NCBI GenBank assembly: GCA_003134655.1
Contig: PLBY01000131.1
Span: forward strand, 1 to 36,293
Reading direction: 5' to 3'
DNA length: 36,293 bases
DNA from: Acidobacteriaceae bacterium
Lineage (GTDB): Bacteria; Acidobacteriota; Terriglobia; Terriglobales; Acidobacteriaceae
Shown: positions 1 to 6,466 of the stretch, piece after piece
Position numbering within the stretch: the stretch's first letter is position 1
How the letters are laid out: each line of letters starts with the position of its first letter
Notes under the pieces: model-generated
What the model saw: only the letters and a program-made list of their open reading frames with translations
Databases searched by the model: none
Told to the model about the DNA's origin: nothing
Made by a program: the position numbers and the translations under genes

Positions 1-90
1 CGCTGAAGTCCAGCGCCTTTCACGGCGCACTTTTTCACCAACTGACGGCCTGACTTCCTGCTCTCAAGGCTAAGTTCTTAGGAGTCTCAG

Positions 91-666
91 TTACAAATTC
101 CATTCAACGGGCTTTAAGGTTTTCTTGAGGTACAGCGGATGCTTAGGCGTTCCATCCTTCCCAAGGCTCAGGATATGAGGATTGACGTGGGCCTTTTCGA
201 TGAGGAGACGGGCGAGTTCTTTACCGCGCGCTCGCAGCGCCTTGCGCTGAGGTTTGCCGTAAGCAAAGACCACGATTGCGGCTTTCTTAGCCACTTCAAT
301 AATGTGCCTGTCATTGTCCGAGCCGATGAGGTCCGAGACTTCACCAATTAGCCGCTTCTGGTCGGTGCAGCGATAGGCGAAGGTGTTGGCAACGAAGATG
401 CCGCCATATCCCCAGGCGCATGCAAAGCGGCAGCATTTCGCGATGGTCCGATCATCGGTGTTCGAATCTGCGGTGCTCGGGTTCATGAGCACCAAGAGCG
501 CGAAGGGCTTTGCAGAATCCCAAGTGCGCGTGAGGCGGTATCGGTACTCCTCGTTCTTGCCGCCGAATTCAGCAGTCCCCGTGATTCCGGCCTTCAGGGC
601 AAGCTTTACTTTCCCGCCCGTGTCGTGTGTTGGATTTGATTTAGCCATATCGGGAAAGAGCATCAT
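91..666 (-). CDS. DUF1643 domain protein
   Basis: 191 aa. The sequence fits the DUF1643 family of small cytosolic proteins of unknown function that are common on mobile elements. The recognisable core is the segment LLVLMNPSTADSNTDDRTI, followed by a Cys-rich stretch CCRFACAWGYGG and the NTFAYRCTD motif; near the C-terminus is a VVFAYGK segment. The start overlaps the stop of the upstream gene by 4 nt (ATGA), which suggests translational coupling, so I keep the first ATG. An alternative start, MAKSN, lies six codons in at 648. No clear ribosome-binding site precedes either. The biochemical role is not known. Family assignment is fairly secure, function is not. Confidence 0.8.
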   Translation of the reverse strand: MMLFPDMAKSNPTHDTGGKVKLALKAGITGTAEFGGKNEEYRYRLTRTWDSAKPFALLVLMNPSTADSNTDDRTIAKCCRFACAWGYGGIFVANTFAYRCTDQKRLIGEVSDLIGSDNDRHIIEVAKKAAIVVFAYGKPQRKALRARGKELARLLIEKAHVNPHILSLGKDGTPKHPLYLKKTLKPVEWNL

Positions 667-908
667 ACAGCCGAGAACAGCTTGTGGAAGGGCTCCGCAT
701 TGTGAAAGACGAACAGCCCGCTTTGTTGCAACGATGCAAGGCCGTTTTTCTGGTGCTTAAGTGTTGAAATCAGGTCATAGCGCTCAAAACCCCCAACTGC
801 GTCGGTCACATGTCGCGTTGGCACTGTCAATGAAAACAGATCAAGATTGACGAGATCTGCGGAAACCTCTCCATCTTGGAAGAGCCGCGGACAGGAACGG
901 GCATTCAC
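663..908 (-). CDS. small hypothetical protein, coupled to DUF1643 gene
   Basis: 81 aa, family not recognised. It is supported by a purine-rich AGGGGGCGGTGA just before the ATG and by the 4-nt overlap with the DUF1643 gene, so the two are probably one transcript. The protein looks soluble, with no signal peptide or membrane segment. It has a central VGGFERYDLISTLKHQ stretch and a hydrophobic SGLFVFHN strand. It is transcribed divergently from the PRTRC genes. It could be a truncated relic of a longer gene. Confidence 0.5.
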   Translation of the reverse strand: MNARSCPRLFQDGEVSADLVNLDLFSLTVPTRHVTDAVGGFERYDLISTLKHQKNGLASLQQSGLFVFHNAEPFHKLFSAV

Positions 909-973
909 CGCCCCCTATCACCCTGACCACTACGGTTGTGTGCCCGTTCCGGCGCTTTCTGGATGTCACTCCT

Positions 974-988
974 AGATTTTAAAAATCT
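974..988. promoter_or_regulatory. AT-rich palindrome in divergent promoter region
   Basis: AGATTTT-A-AAAATCT is a perfect inverted repeat with 7-bp arms around a central A, in an otherwise GC-rich setting. It lies 35 nt before the PRTRC E start codon and about 65 nt before the start of the divergent 663-908 gene. The position suits an operator controlling one or both directions. No binding protein can be named from sequence alone. Confidence 0.45.
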
Positions 989-1022
989 CAAACCAAAAGC
1001 AACTTCAAGGAAGGAAACGAAC

Positions 1023-1478
1023 ATGTTTGTCGAACTAATGCCACTGCTCAAAGAGCGGACCCTGTTGATCACGGTCGCCCGCCTTGACGAGAAGCTGAAG
1101 GTGAATATGATCCCAGCAAGAGTGAAGGAGAGCGAGGACCAGGCATTGACGACTCCCCTGAGCTTTACGGGATCAGCCGAGGAATTGGATGCAGAGCTGG
1201 GCAAACATCTTGTCAGCTACGTCGACTCTCACATGCAGCTCGGCAGCACGCTGGCGGAGGCGAAGGCCGAAATGGATGCGGCTGCGAAGGCGGCACGTCA
1301 AAAAGTGAAGTCAACTCAGCAGACGTCGAAGCCTGACCAGGCCGCGCCCAAGCAGGAACCAGCGGCCACGACGGCGGCCGTCACGGAGACTACGCCGAGT
1401 CTGTTTGGTCCTCAGCAGCCAAGTGCAGAACCCGCGCAGGCGGCCAACGCAGAAGAAGGGAGAAATGCCACGCCATGA
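1023..1478 (+). CDS. PRTRC system protein E
   Basis: 151 aa from the ATG at 1023, chosen because AAGGAAGGAAACGAAC immediately precedes it; the open frame runs further upstream without a better start. The N-terminal part (MFVELMPLLKERTLLITVAR, then a two-strand region ending LSFTGSAEELDAELG) is the characteristic PRTRC E fold region. The C-terminal 60 residues are Ala/Gln/Pro/Thr-rich and probably disordered, as is usual in the family. PRTRC proteins are defined by co-occurrence on plasmids and integrated elements, and the molecular role of E is unknown. It is the first gene of the cassette and overlaps the next by 4 nt. Confidence 0.85.
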   Translation: MFVELMPLLKERTLLITVARLDEKLKVNMIPARVKESEDQALTTPLSFTGSAEELDAELGKHLVSYVDSHMQLGSTLAEAKAEMDAAAKAARQKVKSTQQTSKPDQAAPKQEPAATTAAVTETTPSLFGPQQPSAEPAQAANAEEGRNATP

Positions 1479-1681
1479 TCGACGCAAAGGTGATGTCTCG
1501 CAGCTTCACGTATAACGGCCTGAAGCTTCCAGACCCGGATCCGAGGATGACGGCAGAAGAAGTAAAAACCATCTACAGCAACCAGTACCCCGAACTGGCG
1601 ACGGCCGCGATCACCGGGCCGGAGGCTTCCGGGGAGCAGTTGCAGTACAGCTTCGTGAGAGCGATTGGGACGAAGGGGTAG
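1475..1681 (+). CDS. PRTRC system protein C
   Basis: 68 aa, the usual size for PRTRC protein C. The motif string RSFTYNGLKLPDPDP, then MTAEEVKTIYSNQYPELATA, is typical of the family. It looks like a small Ubl-like or beta-grasp-type fold, which would fit the nearby ThiF (E1-like) protein; that pairing is my inference. The start overlaps the stop of protein E (ATGA), so translation is probably coupled. Assignment is confident, function unknown. Confidence 0.88.
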   Translation: MIDAKVMSRSFTYNGLKLPDPDPRMTAEEVKTIYSNQYPELATAAITGPEASGEQLQYSFVRAIGTKG

Positions 1682-1728
1682 CCTGCAGCAGGGGGCAGAC
1701 TAACAACGCGATGTCCCGACAGAACAAT

Positions 1729-1768
1729 CCGCCGTCTCAGCGAAACCACTTAAGGCTGCGGACGGCGG
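1729..1768. repeat. inverted repeat, CCGCCGTC / GACGGCGG arms
   Basis: Two perfect 8-nt arms at 1729-1736 and 1761-1768 are separated by 24 nt. It lies between the convergent PRTRC C gene and the small minus-strand gene at 1800-2006. It may act as a weak bidirectional terminator or stabilising hairpin, but there is no U-tract, so the role is uncertain. Confidence 0.35.
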
Positions 1769-1799
1769 CTTGACCCCCTCAATGCCAAACCCGGTGGCG

Positions 1800-2006
1800 T
1801 TAGGATGCTCTGCTCGACGGCAGTTCGAAGCGCCTTCTTCCAATCCGGTCCAGTTCTTGGTACAGGATCCTGATCTTCTCAGCGCGCATGCCGTAGTCGA
1901 GGAGATCAGAAGATGTCAAAGACGACTCCTGCCTGAAAGTTTGGATTTGCAGTTCTACCAATTGATCTACTTCACGTCTGATAGTGGAGGCTGGGTCCGT
2001 CATCAT
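1800..2006 (-). CDS. small hypothetical protein on the opposite strand within the PRTRC block
   Basis: 68 aa (67 if the second ATG is used). CCCGGAGAATTCCG before the paired ATG codons is a good ribosome-binding site. The sequence is helical and charged, with STIRREVDQLVELQIQTFRQ, then SLTSSDLLDYGMRAEKIRIL and LYQELDRIGRR. It looks like a small soluble regulatory or structural protein; no family is assigned. It sits opposite to the flanking PRTRC genes, as an insertion between C and the F-like gene. Good codon structure makes it a likely real gene. Confidence 0.55.
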   Translation of the reverse strand: MMTDPASTIRREVDQLVELQIQTFRQESSLTSSDLLDYGMRAEKIRILYQELDRIGRRRFELPSSRAS

Positions 2007-2089
2007 CGGAATTCTCCGGGTGGATTGTAGCCGATCTCAGACAGCCTGCCCAGAGCGCAAATGAGTCGCTGAACCGTACCGCAATTTCT

Positions 2090-2422
2090 GTGGAAAAGTT
2101 GTCAGCATTACGGTTCCAGCAAGCCAAGTTGCTTCGAGCCGCAAGAGGTGCCACTGCCCAGCCGCAGCAGAATATGAAGACAACAGGTGCAAAGCGAAGT
2201 ACCTACTCCAGAGACAAGAGGAAAAGAGCGATCCTGCAAGAGCTGAAGGAACTAGCCGAGGACCGCGACTCGCGGAACCAAGCTGTACTTGGGAGGTTCT
2301 TGCAATGTCAGGAACTGCAGATGTGCTCGGCTTTGTTAGCGAAGGCGATCGAGCAATGCTCGCGATGGCACTGCGGGAAACGACTTCTGGCGCCCGGAGG
2401 ATCACTACCGCCGAGCAGTTGA
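2090..2422 (+). CDS. uncertain small basic reading frame
   Basis: A GTG-initiated frame of 110 codons overlapping the next gene by 118 nt. Its first 75 residues are Lys/Arg/Gln-rich (YSRDKRKRAILQELKELAED) and read like a plausible DNA-binding or helical protein. The frame stays open upstream to 1985. There is no ribosome-binding site at the GTG, and the overlap with the better-supported gene is long. I list it only because 2007-2304 holds nothing else. It may be the remnant of a small gene whose 3' end was overlapped, or chance. Confidence 0.2.
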   Translation: MEKLSALRFQQAKLLRAARGATAQPQQNMKTTGAKRSTYSRDKRKRAILQELKELAEDRDSRNQAVLGRFLQCQELQMCSALLAKAIEQCSRWHCGKRLLAPGGSLPPSS

Positions 2423-3399
2423 TGGCACCAGAGTGCGGTGTTGTACTACCACGACTGAACGACATCCCAGCGGAGTACCGATTCTTGGCCGATGATCGGG
2501 AAACAATTGCGTTGGCCGAGAGTTTGTTGAAATCCGACATCGGAGCGGTAGAAGACTGGGAAAAGAGCGGAAGAGATCCGACCAAGTATGTATCGCTAAC
2601 TCTCCAGCGGTGGATTCGCGACCATGGCGGGGTCGCAATCGACCGTCGCTTCGATCTGGACGTCGCCCTCAGCGATCGCTTGGTTGACTATTCGGACGAG
2701 CGAGGACCGGAAGGGACGCTTTACCTGATCGTCGATCCGGAGAGCGCGGCGTTCGTGATTCTGAACTCAGCCATTGAGCTGCTGGAGGAGATACATCCAC
2801 GCCTCCCCGCAACATTCTTCCGGCACTTCGTGGGTTCACTCAACCATTGGGTACGTGTGTACGACTACCACGACGCCGAAGAGCGTGTGGATATGCTCCG
2901 GGAATGGTACGAGGATGAAGCGAATGCGGGACAGTACGAAGTACCGGACGTAGAGGGATGCGTCCCAAAATGCCTGAAAGAACGCCCTCTGAGCCTGCGA
3001 AGTCTGAGCGAACTGAGTCAGAGGATACGGCTGAAGGGAGCGAAAGCTCTGGTCAAGAGCTTATTGGATCTGTGCTGGATCTCGAAACGGGCCAAGCGGC
3101 CCGGATTCAGCGAGGACATGGGTGAGTTGCTCGTGGACAGCAACCCGCCGCTGCCGTGTTTGCTCGCGGCGTTCTCAACGGGCGATGCTGTGGTGGGGTG
3201 CTTTGACGACGAGGCCCAGACTGCAATGGAGACGACGCCGCAACCAAACCTCATCATTCCCATTCACCTCACTGATCCGGGCAGCGTGCGCCAGGGCTTT
3301 CAGACACTGTCCGTGGCGTGTGAGACGTTGGCCGCAGCCAGCCGGCTGATTGACTTGATGCCCGGGAACGACGACGGCGTGATTGCTCGTGAGGAATAG
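2305..3399 (+). CDS. probable PRTRC system protein F
   Basis: 364 aa, close to the usual PRTRC F length. Start chosen on GGGAGG eight nt before the ATG. I see no catalytic motif. The middle is rich in acidic helices with EEIHPRLPATFFRHFVGSLN and WVRVYDYHDAEERVDMLREW. The C-terminal half is alpha/beta and contains LIIPIHLTDPGSVRQGFQTL. The F call rests mainly on position (between C and B), size and the general helical character, not on a diagnostic motif. It is separated from the next gene by 2 nt, so it is in the same operon. It could instead be a different accessory protein of the cassette. Confidence 0.55.
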   Translation: MSGTADVLGFVSEGDRAMLAMALRETTSGARRITTAEQLMAPECGVVLPRLNDIPAEYRFLADDRETIALAESLLKSDIGAVEDWEKSGRDPTKYVSLTLQRWIRDHGGVAIDRRFDLDVALSDRLVDYSDERGPEGTLYLIVDPESAAFVILNSAIELLEEIHPRLPATFFRHFVGSLNHWVRVYDYHDAEERVDMLREWYEDEANAGQYEVPDVEGCVPKCLKERPLSLRSLSELSQRIRLKGAKALVKSLLDLCWISKRAKRPGFSEDMGELLVDSNPPLPCLLAAFSTGDAVVGCFDDEAQTAMETTPQPNLIIPIHLTDPGSVRQGFQTLSVACETLAAASRLIDLMPGNDDGVIAREE

Positions 3400-3401
3400 C
3401 C

Positions 3402-4112
3402 ATGAATGTCCATGTGCGGATCGGAGACAACCGAAGCTTCGCGCTGAAACAGGCTGTGCTGCTGTATCAGGACGGCAATAGAGCTTTTGCCACGTTGCAT
3501 GAGGTACAGGGCCGGCAGGATGGAGCACCGTATCTGGGTGCTGGCCAGTCGGTCACCACCGGCTTCTTAGAGAAGCTGGCCGCGGGTCTGGGTGCGAGCC
3601 TGGCAGCGGAGGTTTTGCCGGAACATGTGTTGGCAAGAACGCCGGAGATGATCGCGTGGTGGAGTAGCGCGCAACACCGACTGATGTTCTTCGGCGACGG
3701 CAACAAAGAAACGACGAAGCTGAACGGCAAGATGTATCCCCATCCTGCCTTAGTGTTCATGATTCATGGGCGGGAACTTTTCGTGCGGGCATTGGCGGAA
3801 AATCGACGGTCGGCGGCAGACGCACGCCTGAAGAGTGCCCCGTACTGGAACACGGATGCGCACGGGCGTGTCTGTTTAGGAAGCATGCGTGTCCCTGAAG
3901 AAGTAAGCGCTAGTTCTCTGTCGGGCTGGGAGCACGCATACTTTGCCAGCGAATTCACTCATCCGAGTGGCGCCGTCCAACTGACAACTCATCCAGGCGG
4001 CTTTCTTGGTCTCTGGTCAAGTTTGGTGGGCCGACGGCGCTTTCCAGCGAAGTTTCTCGCCGACGCCAACGAAACGCTTCAGGAATTTGTGCAGAAACGC
4101 GGGGAACAATGA
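3402..4112 (+). CDS. PRTRC system protein B
   Basis: 236 aa. The family signature is clear: WWSSAQHRLMFF in the middle, the KMYPHPALVFMIHGRELFV strand, then SAPYWNTDAHGRVCLGSM and the WEHAYFASEFTHPSGA segment. GTGAGGAATAGCC before the ATG serves as ribosome-binding site, 2 nt after the previous stop. PRTRC B is a plasmid-associated protein of unknown biochemistry that regularly neighbours ThiF. The ThiF gene starts 4 nt after its stop, so this is a tight operon. Confidence 0.88.
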   Translation: MNVHVRIGDNRSFALKQAVLLYQDGNRAFATLHEVQGRQDGAPYLGAGQSVTTGFLEKLAAGLGASLAAEVLPEHVLARTPEMIAWWSSAQHRLMFFGDGNKETTKLNGKMYPHPALVFMIHGRELFVRALAENRRSAADARLKSAPYWNTDAHGRVCLGSMRVPEEVSASSLSGWEHAYFASEFTHPSGAVQLTTHPGGFLGLWSSLVGRRRFPAKFLADANETLQEFVQKRGEQ

Positions 4113-4116
4113 AGAC

Positions 4117-4959
4117 ATGGAAACGCATCATATCCACCCGGAGTTGCTGAAGCACAAAGTACGCGTGCTGGTCGTGGGATGTGGCGGTAACGGAAGCGCA
4201 ATCGCGGCCGGGTTGCCGTACCTGCATCAAGCATTGCTGGCATACGGACATCCAGAAGGCCTCCACGTCACCTTGCTGGATGCAGATGTGATCTCTCCGA
4301 CGAACTGCGTGCGGCAGCCCTTCAGTCGATCCGAGGTTGGCCTTTACAAGTCTGTCGTTCTCGCTAACCGTCTGAACCTATTTTGGGGTCTGGATTGGCA
4401 GGGAATTCCGCAGCAACTGAACGACACGCGCAGGCTGGACGGCATGGACATCGTGATTGGCTGCGTCGACACGCGGGCGGCGCGAGCCACAATCGCAAAA
4501 TGTGCAGGGGATTGGAGTGAGGTCGATTACTGGCTGGACTTAGGCAACAACACCGATAGCGGCCAATTCGTGCTGGGAGAGCCGCTGAATCGCCGGAACC
4601 GGCGGCACAGGCTGCGGTTGCGTACAGTCTCAGAACTCTTCCCCGAAGTCGTCCAGGGCGAACTTGACGGAGATGGTCTCCCAAGCTGCAGCGCGGCTGA
4701 GGCTCTCGACCGGCAGGAGCCGTTCGTCAACCCGACGTTAGCCAATCACGCATTGGCTTTGCTCGCACGGCTGTTTCGCTACGGAACGGTTTCCTATCAC
4801 GGAGGATTCGTAGGTTTGACATCACTGGCCAGTGCACAGGCGTTGCGGGTTGATCCCAAGTACTGGCAACGGCTCCGCAGAAAGGCCGGCTGTCGAGAGG
4901 TTTCAAAGCGCAATCCTGCCGCACTGGCAGAAGCTTCGCCTCTGGGGGATCAGGGCTGA
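4117..4959 (+). CDS. PRTRC system ThiF family protein
   Basis: 280 aa from the ATG at 4117. The frame is open further upstream but that part overlaps PRTRC B. The Rossmann nucleotide-binding loop VLVVGCGGNGSAIAAGL is at residues 13-30. It is followed by the acidic strand VTLLDADVISPTNCVRQPF and the IGCVDTRAAR segment, as in E1/MoeB/ThiF adenylating enzymes. The C-terminal region carries GLPSCSAAEALDRQEPFVNP, typical of the PRTRC branch. Expected chemistry is ATP-dependent adenylation of a protein or peptide C-terminus; the substrate is unknown. It is the last cassette gene, followed by a hairpin. A degraded copy of its 3' end lies 0.9 kb downstream. Confidence 0.88.
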   Translation: METHHIHPELLKHKVRVLVVGCGGNGSAIAAGLPYLHQALLAYGHPEGLHVTLLDADVISPTNCVRQPFSRSEVGLYKSVVLANRLNLFWGLDWQGIPQQLNDTRRLDGMDIVIGCVDTRAARATIAKCAGDWSEVDYWLDLGNNTDSGQFVLGEPLNRRNRRHRLRLRTVSELFPEVVQGELDGDGLPSCSAAEALDRQEPFVNPTLANHALALLARLFRYGTVSYHGGFVGLTSLASAQALRVDPKYWQRLRRKAGCREVSKRNPAALAEASPLGDQG

Positions 4960-4981
4960 TACTCCTCAGCGGGAACAGCAA

Positions 4982-5001
4982 ATCGGGCCCTTCGGCCTGA
5001 T
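4982..5001 (+). terminator. hairpin after PRTRC ThiF gene
   Basis: ATCGGGCC-CTTC-GGCCTGAT forms an 8-bp stem (one G-U pair) with a stable four-base loop, 22 nt after the ThiF stop. It is followed by AT-rich sequence but not a proper U-tract, so it is probably a weak terminator. Confidence 0.5.
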
Positions 5002-5038
5002 ATTCTGATAATGTTAAGGACCGATTGGAAGAGGGGAA

Positions 5039-5251
5039 ATGAGTATTCCTCAGAATTCAGCGTGGAAAACGCGACTGGTGGAGCGCGGGTTCCCGGACCG
5101 TTCGTTCGATATCGAGTTTTGGCAGGAGCAGGGAGATGAGGCCATCTTTGCTGCTGCATGGGAATTGGTGGAATTAGCTGAGGAAGTCAGCCATGGCAGA
5201 AAACCCACACTACAAAGAACTGCTACAACTCTTAAACGAATTCAAGGTTGA
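5039..5251 (+). CDS. small partner protein of nucleotidyltransferase (antitoxin-like)
   Basis: 70 aa with GAGGGGAA directly before the ATG. The N-terminal part has WKTRLVERGFPDRSFDIEFW and then a helix EQGDEAIFAAAWELVELAEE. It is soluble, acidic in the middle and basic at the end. The gene overlaps the nucleotidyltransferase gene by 59 nt, the arrangement expected of a small antitoxin or chaperone-like partner encoded first. No named family is recognised; the antitoxin role is an inference from context. Confidence 0.65.
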   Translation: MSIPQNSAWKTRLVERGFPDRSFDIEFWQEQGDEAIFAAAWELVELAEEVSHGRKPTLQRTATTLKRIQG

Positions 5252-5660
5252 ATATCTGATCGTTGGCGGCTTCGCGGTCATGAAGTACGGCGAGCCGCGG
5301 TATACGAAAGATCTCGACGTGTGGGTACACAATTCGGCGCAAAATTCCGTCCGGGTGGTTGGAGCGCTCAAGAAGTTTGGCGCTCCGCTCGAGCATGATG
5401 GGATCACCCCCGAGACATTCACCGAGAAGCAGGTGGTCTATCAGATTGGAATTGCGCCCGTCAGAATTGACGTTCTGACCGAAATCACAGGCGTCGAGTT
5501 CCCCGATGCGTGGAGAAAAAGGGTCGCAAGCACTTTCTTCGGTGTTCCGGTGAACTTCATTTCCATGGACGACCTCGCGACGAACAAACAGGCTCTGGGC
5601 CGTAGTAGCGACCTGAAGGACCTGAAGCAGAATCCAAAGAGCACGCACTCGGACAAATGA
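5193..5660 (+). CDS. nucleotidyltransferase, AbiEii/MNT-like toxin family
   Basis: 155 aa. The nucleotidyltransferase core is visible near the N-terminus: YLIVGGFAVMKYGEPRYTKD with the metal-binding pair in TKDLDVWV (about residues 38-45), and a third acidic residue in VRIDVLTEI (about residue 92). This is the GG...D-x-D...D pattern of the Pol-beta superfamily. The length fits single-domain family members. It is preceded by an overlapping small gene, so the pair looks like a toxin-antitoxin or abortive-infection type module on the mobile block. Target and activity cannot be told from sequence. The start with a CAGCC spacer lacks a strong ribosome-binding site and probably relies on coupling. 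Confidence 0.75.
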   Translation: MAENPHYKELLQLLNEFKVEYLIVGGFAVMKYGEPRYTKDLDVWVHNSAQNSVRVVGALKKFGAPLEHDGITPETFTEKQVVYQIGIAPVRIDVLTEITGVEFPDAWRKRVASTFFGVPVNFISMDDLATNKQALGRSSDLKDLKQNPKSTHSDK

Positions 5661-5676
5661 GCTGGCGAAACGGCGA

Positions 5677-5851
5677 GTTTGGTTCCTGCACCCTTCCCTG
5701 AATTTGTCTATTCTGACGCCGGATATGGACTTCCGAGTTGTAGCGCCCCCAGAAGCTCTAGAGCTCTAGTCCGGCAGGAGCCGCTCGTCAATCCGACGTT
5801 GATCCAGCAGAGTCTCCTAGCAGGTTCACCACCCATCTTCGCTACGGACTG
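5677..5851 (+). pseudogene. degraded 3' remnant of a second PRTRC ThiF gene
   Basis: Translated in one frame this stretch reads APFPEFVYSDAGYGLPSCSA, then after a short divergent patch RQEPLVNPTL. The intact ThiF protein at 4117-4959 has GLPSCSAAEALDRQEPFVNP in the same place. The DNA is also alike (CCGGCAGGAGCCG...CGTCAA.CCGACGTT). It has no start, the matching stretch is about 60 codons, and the reading is disturbed between the two blocks. It therefore looks like the leftover of a duplicated or replaced cassette end. Confidence 0.7.
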
Positions 5852-5940
5852 AATTACGCTTCGCTCCTTCCTGTAACCTGCTGCCTGCCCCGCGCCCGGA
5901 CTTCAACCTGACCGCCAATGAATCATAAACGAGGATCGTC

Positions 5941-6087
5941 ATGAGAATTCGTGTGACCACGAGAGCAGATCTGTTCGAGGAACGAAAACAACAACACATT
6001 GAGCGCGGCTACCAAATTGAAGATGAGCGGCCGATGCCTGTAAACGGTCTTTGTTCGTTCATCGCCGTGAGGGAGGAGTCTGCTTAA
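5941..6087 (+). CDS. small hypothetical protein, 48 aa
   Basis: ATG at 5941 preceded by AACGAGGATCGTC. The product is a compact charged protein with MRIRVTTRADLFEERKQQHI, then ERGYQIEDERPMPVNGLCSF, and a TAA stop at 6085. The clean ribosome-binding site and well-behaved codons argue that it is real although very short. No family is known to me. It lies between the ThiF remnant and the zinc-ribbon-like gene. Confidence 0.55.
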   Translation: MRIRVTTRADLFEERKQQHIERGYQIEDERPMPVNGLCSFIAVREESA

Positions 6088-6188
6088 GATCTAGTGGGCG
6101 AACTAGTGGCGCAGGCGCTCAATGGACGACGCGGTTCGCGTGGCCGCTGTTGAGGTTTTCGGCTGTCGAGACTGTCCAGGAAGAAGGA

Positions 6189-6422
6189 ATGCCGATGACG
6201 CATCTGAAACAACACGTATTCAAGTCCGCAACGGACATCTGCATCTATTGCGGCGCCGAGCGGCAGGAAGGACATCTGCCTTGTGATCATGCCCTGGCGT
6301 CTGCGCCCGACTACTTTGAACGAGACGACCCGCGCTGGCAAGCCGAAGAGTCACAAAATGCGTTGAAGCCCGGGACCACGATTGGGCACTGGGCGAATTC
6401 GCGTCAGTCAGATCACGCCTGA
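6189..6422 (+). CDS. small Cys/His protein, putative zinc ribbon
   Basis: 77 aa. AGGAAGAAGGA precedes two possible ATGs, at 6189 and 6195; the second has better spacing. The pattern CIYCGAERQEGHLPCDH (C-x2-C-x11-C-x-H) near residue 20 suggests one bound zinc. The rest is acidic then Trp-rich (DDPRWQAEES). It is upstream of the Rad52-family gene by 44 nt and is probably co-transcribed. Function unknown; it might be a small nucleic-acid-binding accessory. Confidence 0.5.
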   Translation: MPMTHLKQHVFKSATDICIYCGAERQEGHLPCDHALASAPDYFERDDPRWQAEESQNALKPGTTIGHWANSRQSDHA

Positions 6423-6466
6423 CGGCACTCTGAAACTCACCAATATGCATTATCGAGGAGAACACT

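Noticed and set aside
905..1204. Minus-strand frame opposite PRTRC E
   Set aside because: It is fully antisense to a recognised family member and has no ribosome-binding site.
2037..2585. Minus-strand frame opposite the F-like gene
   Set aside because: It overlaps a well-supported gene, is Ser/Arg-rich as antisense frames often are, and has no start signal.
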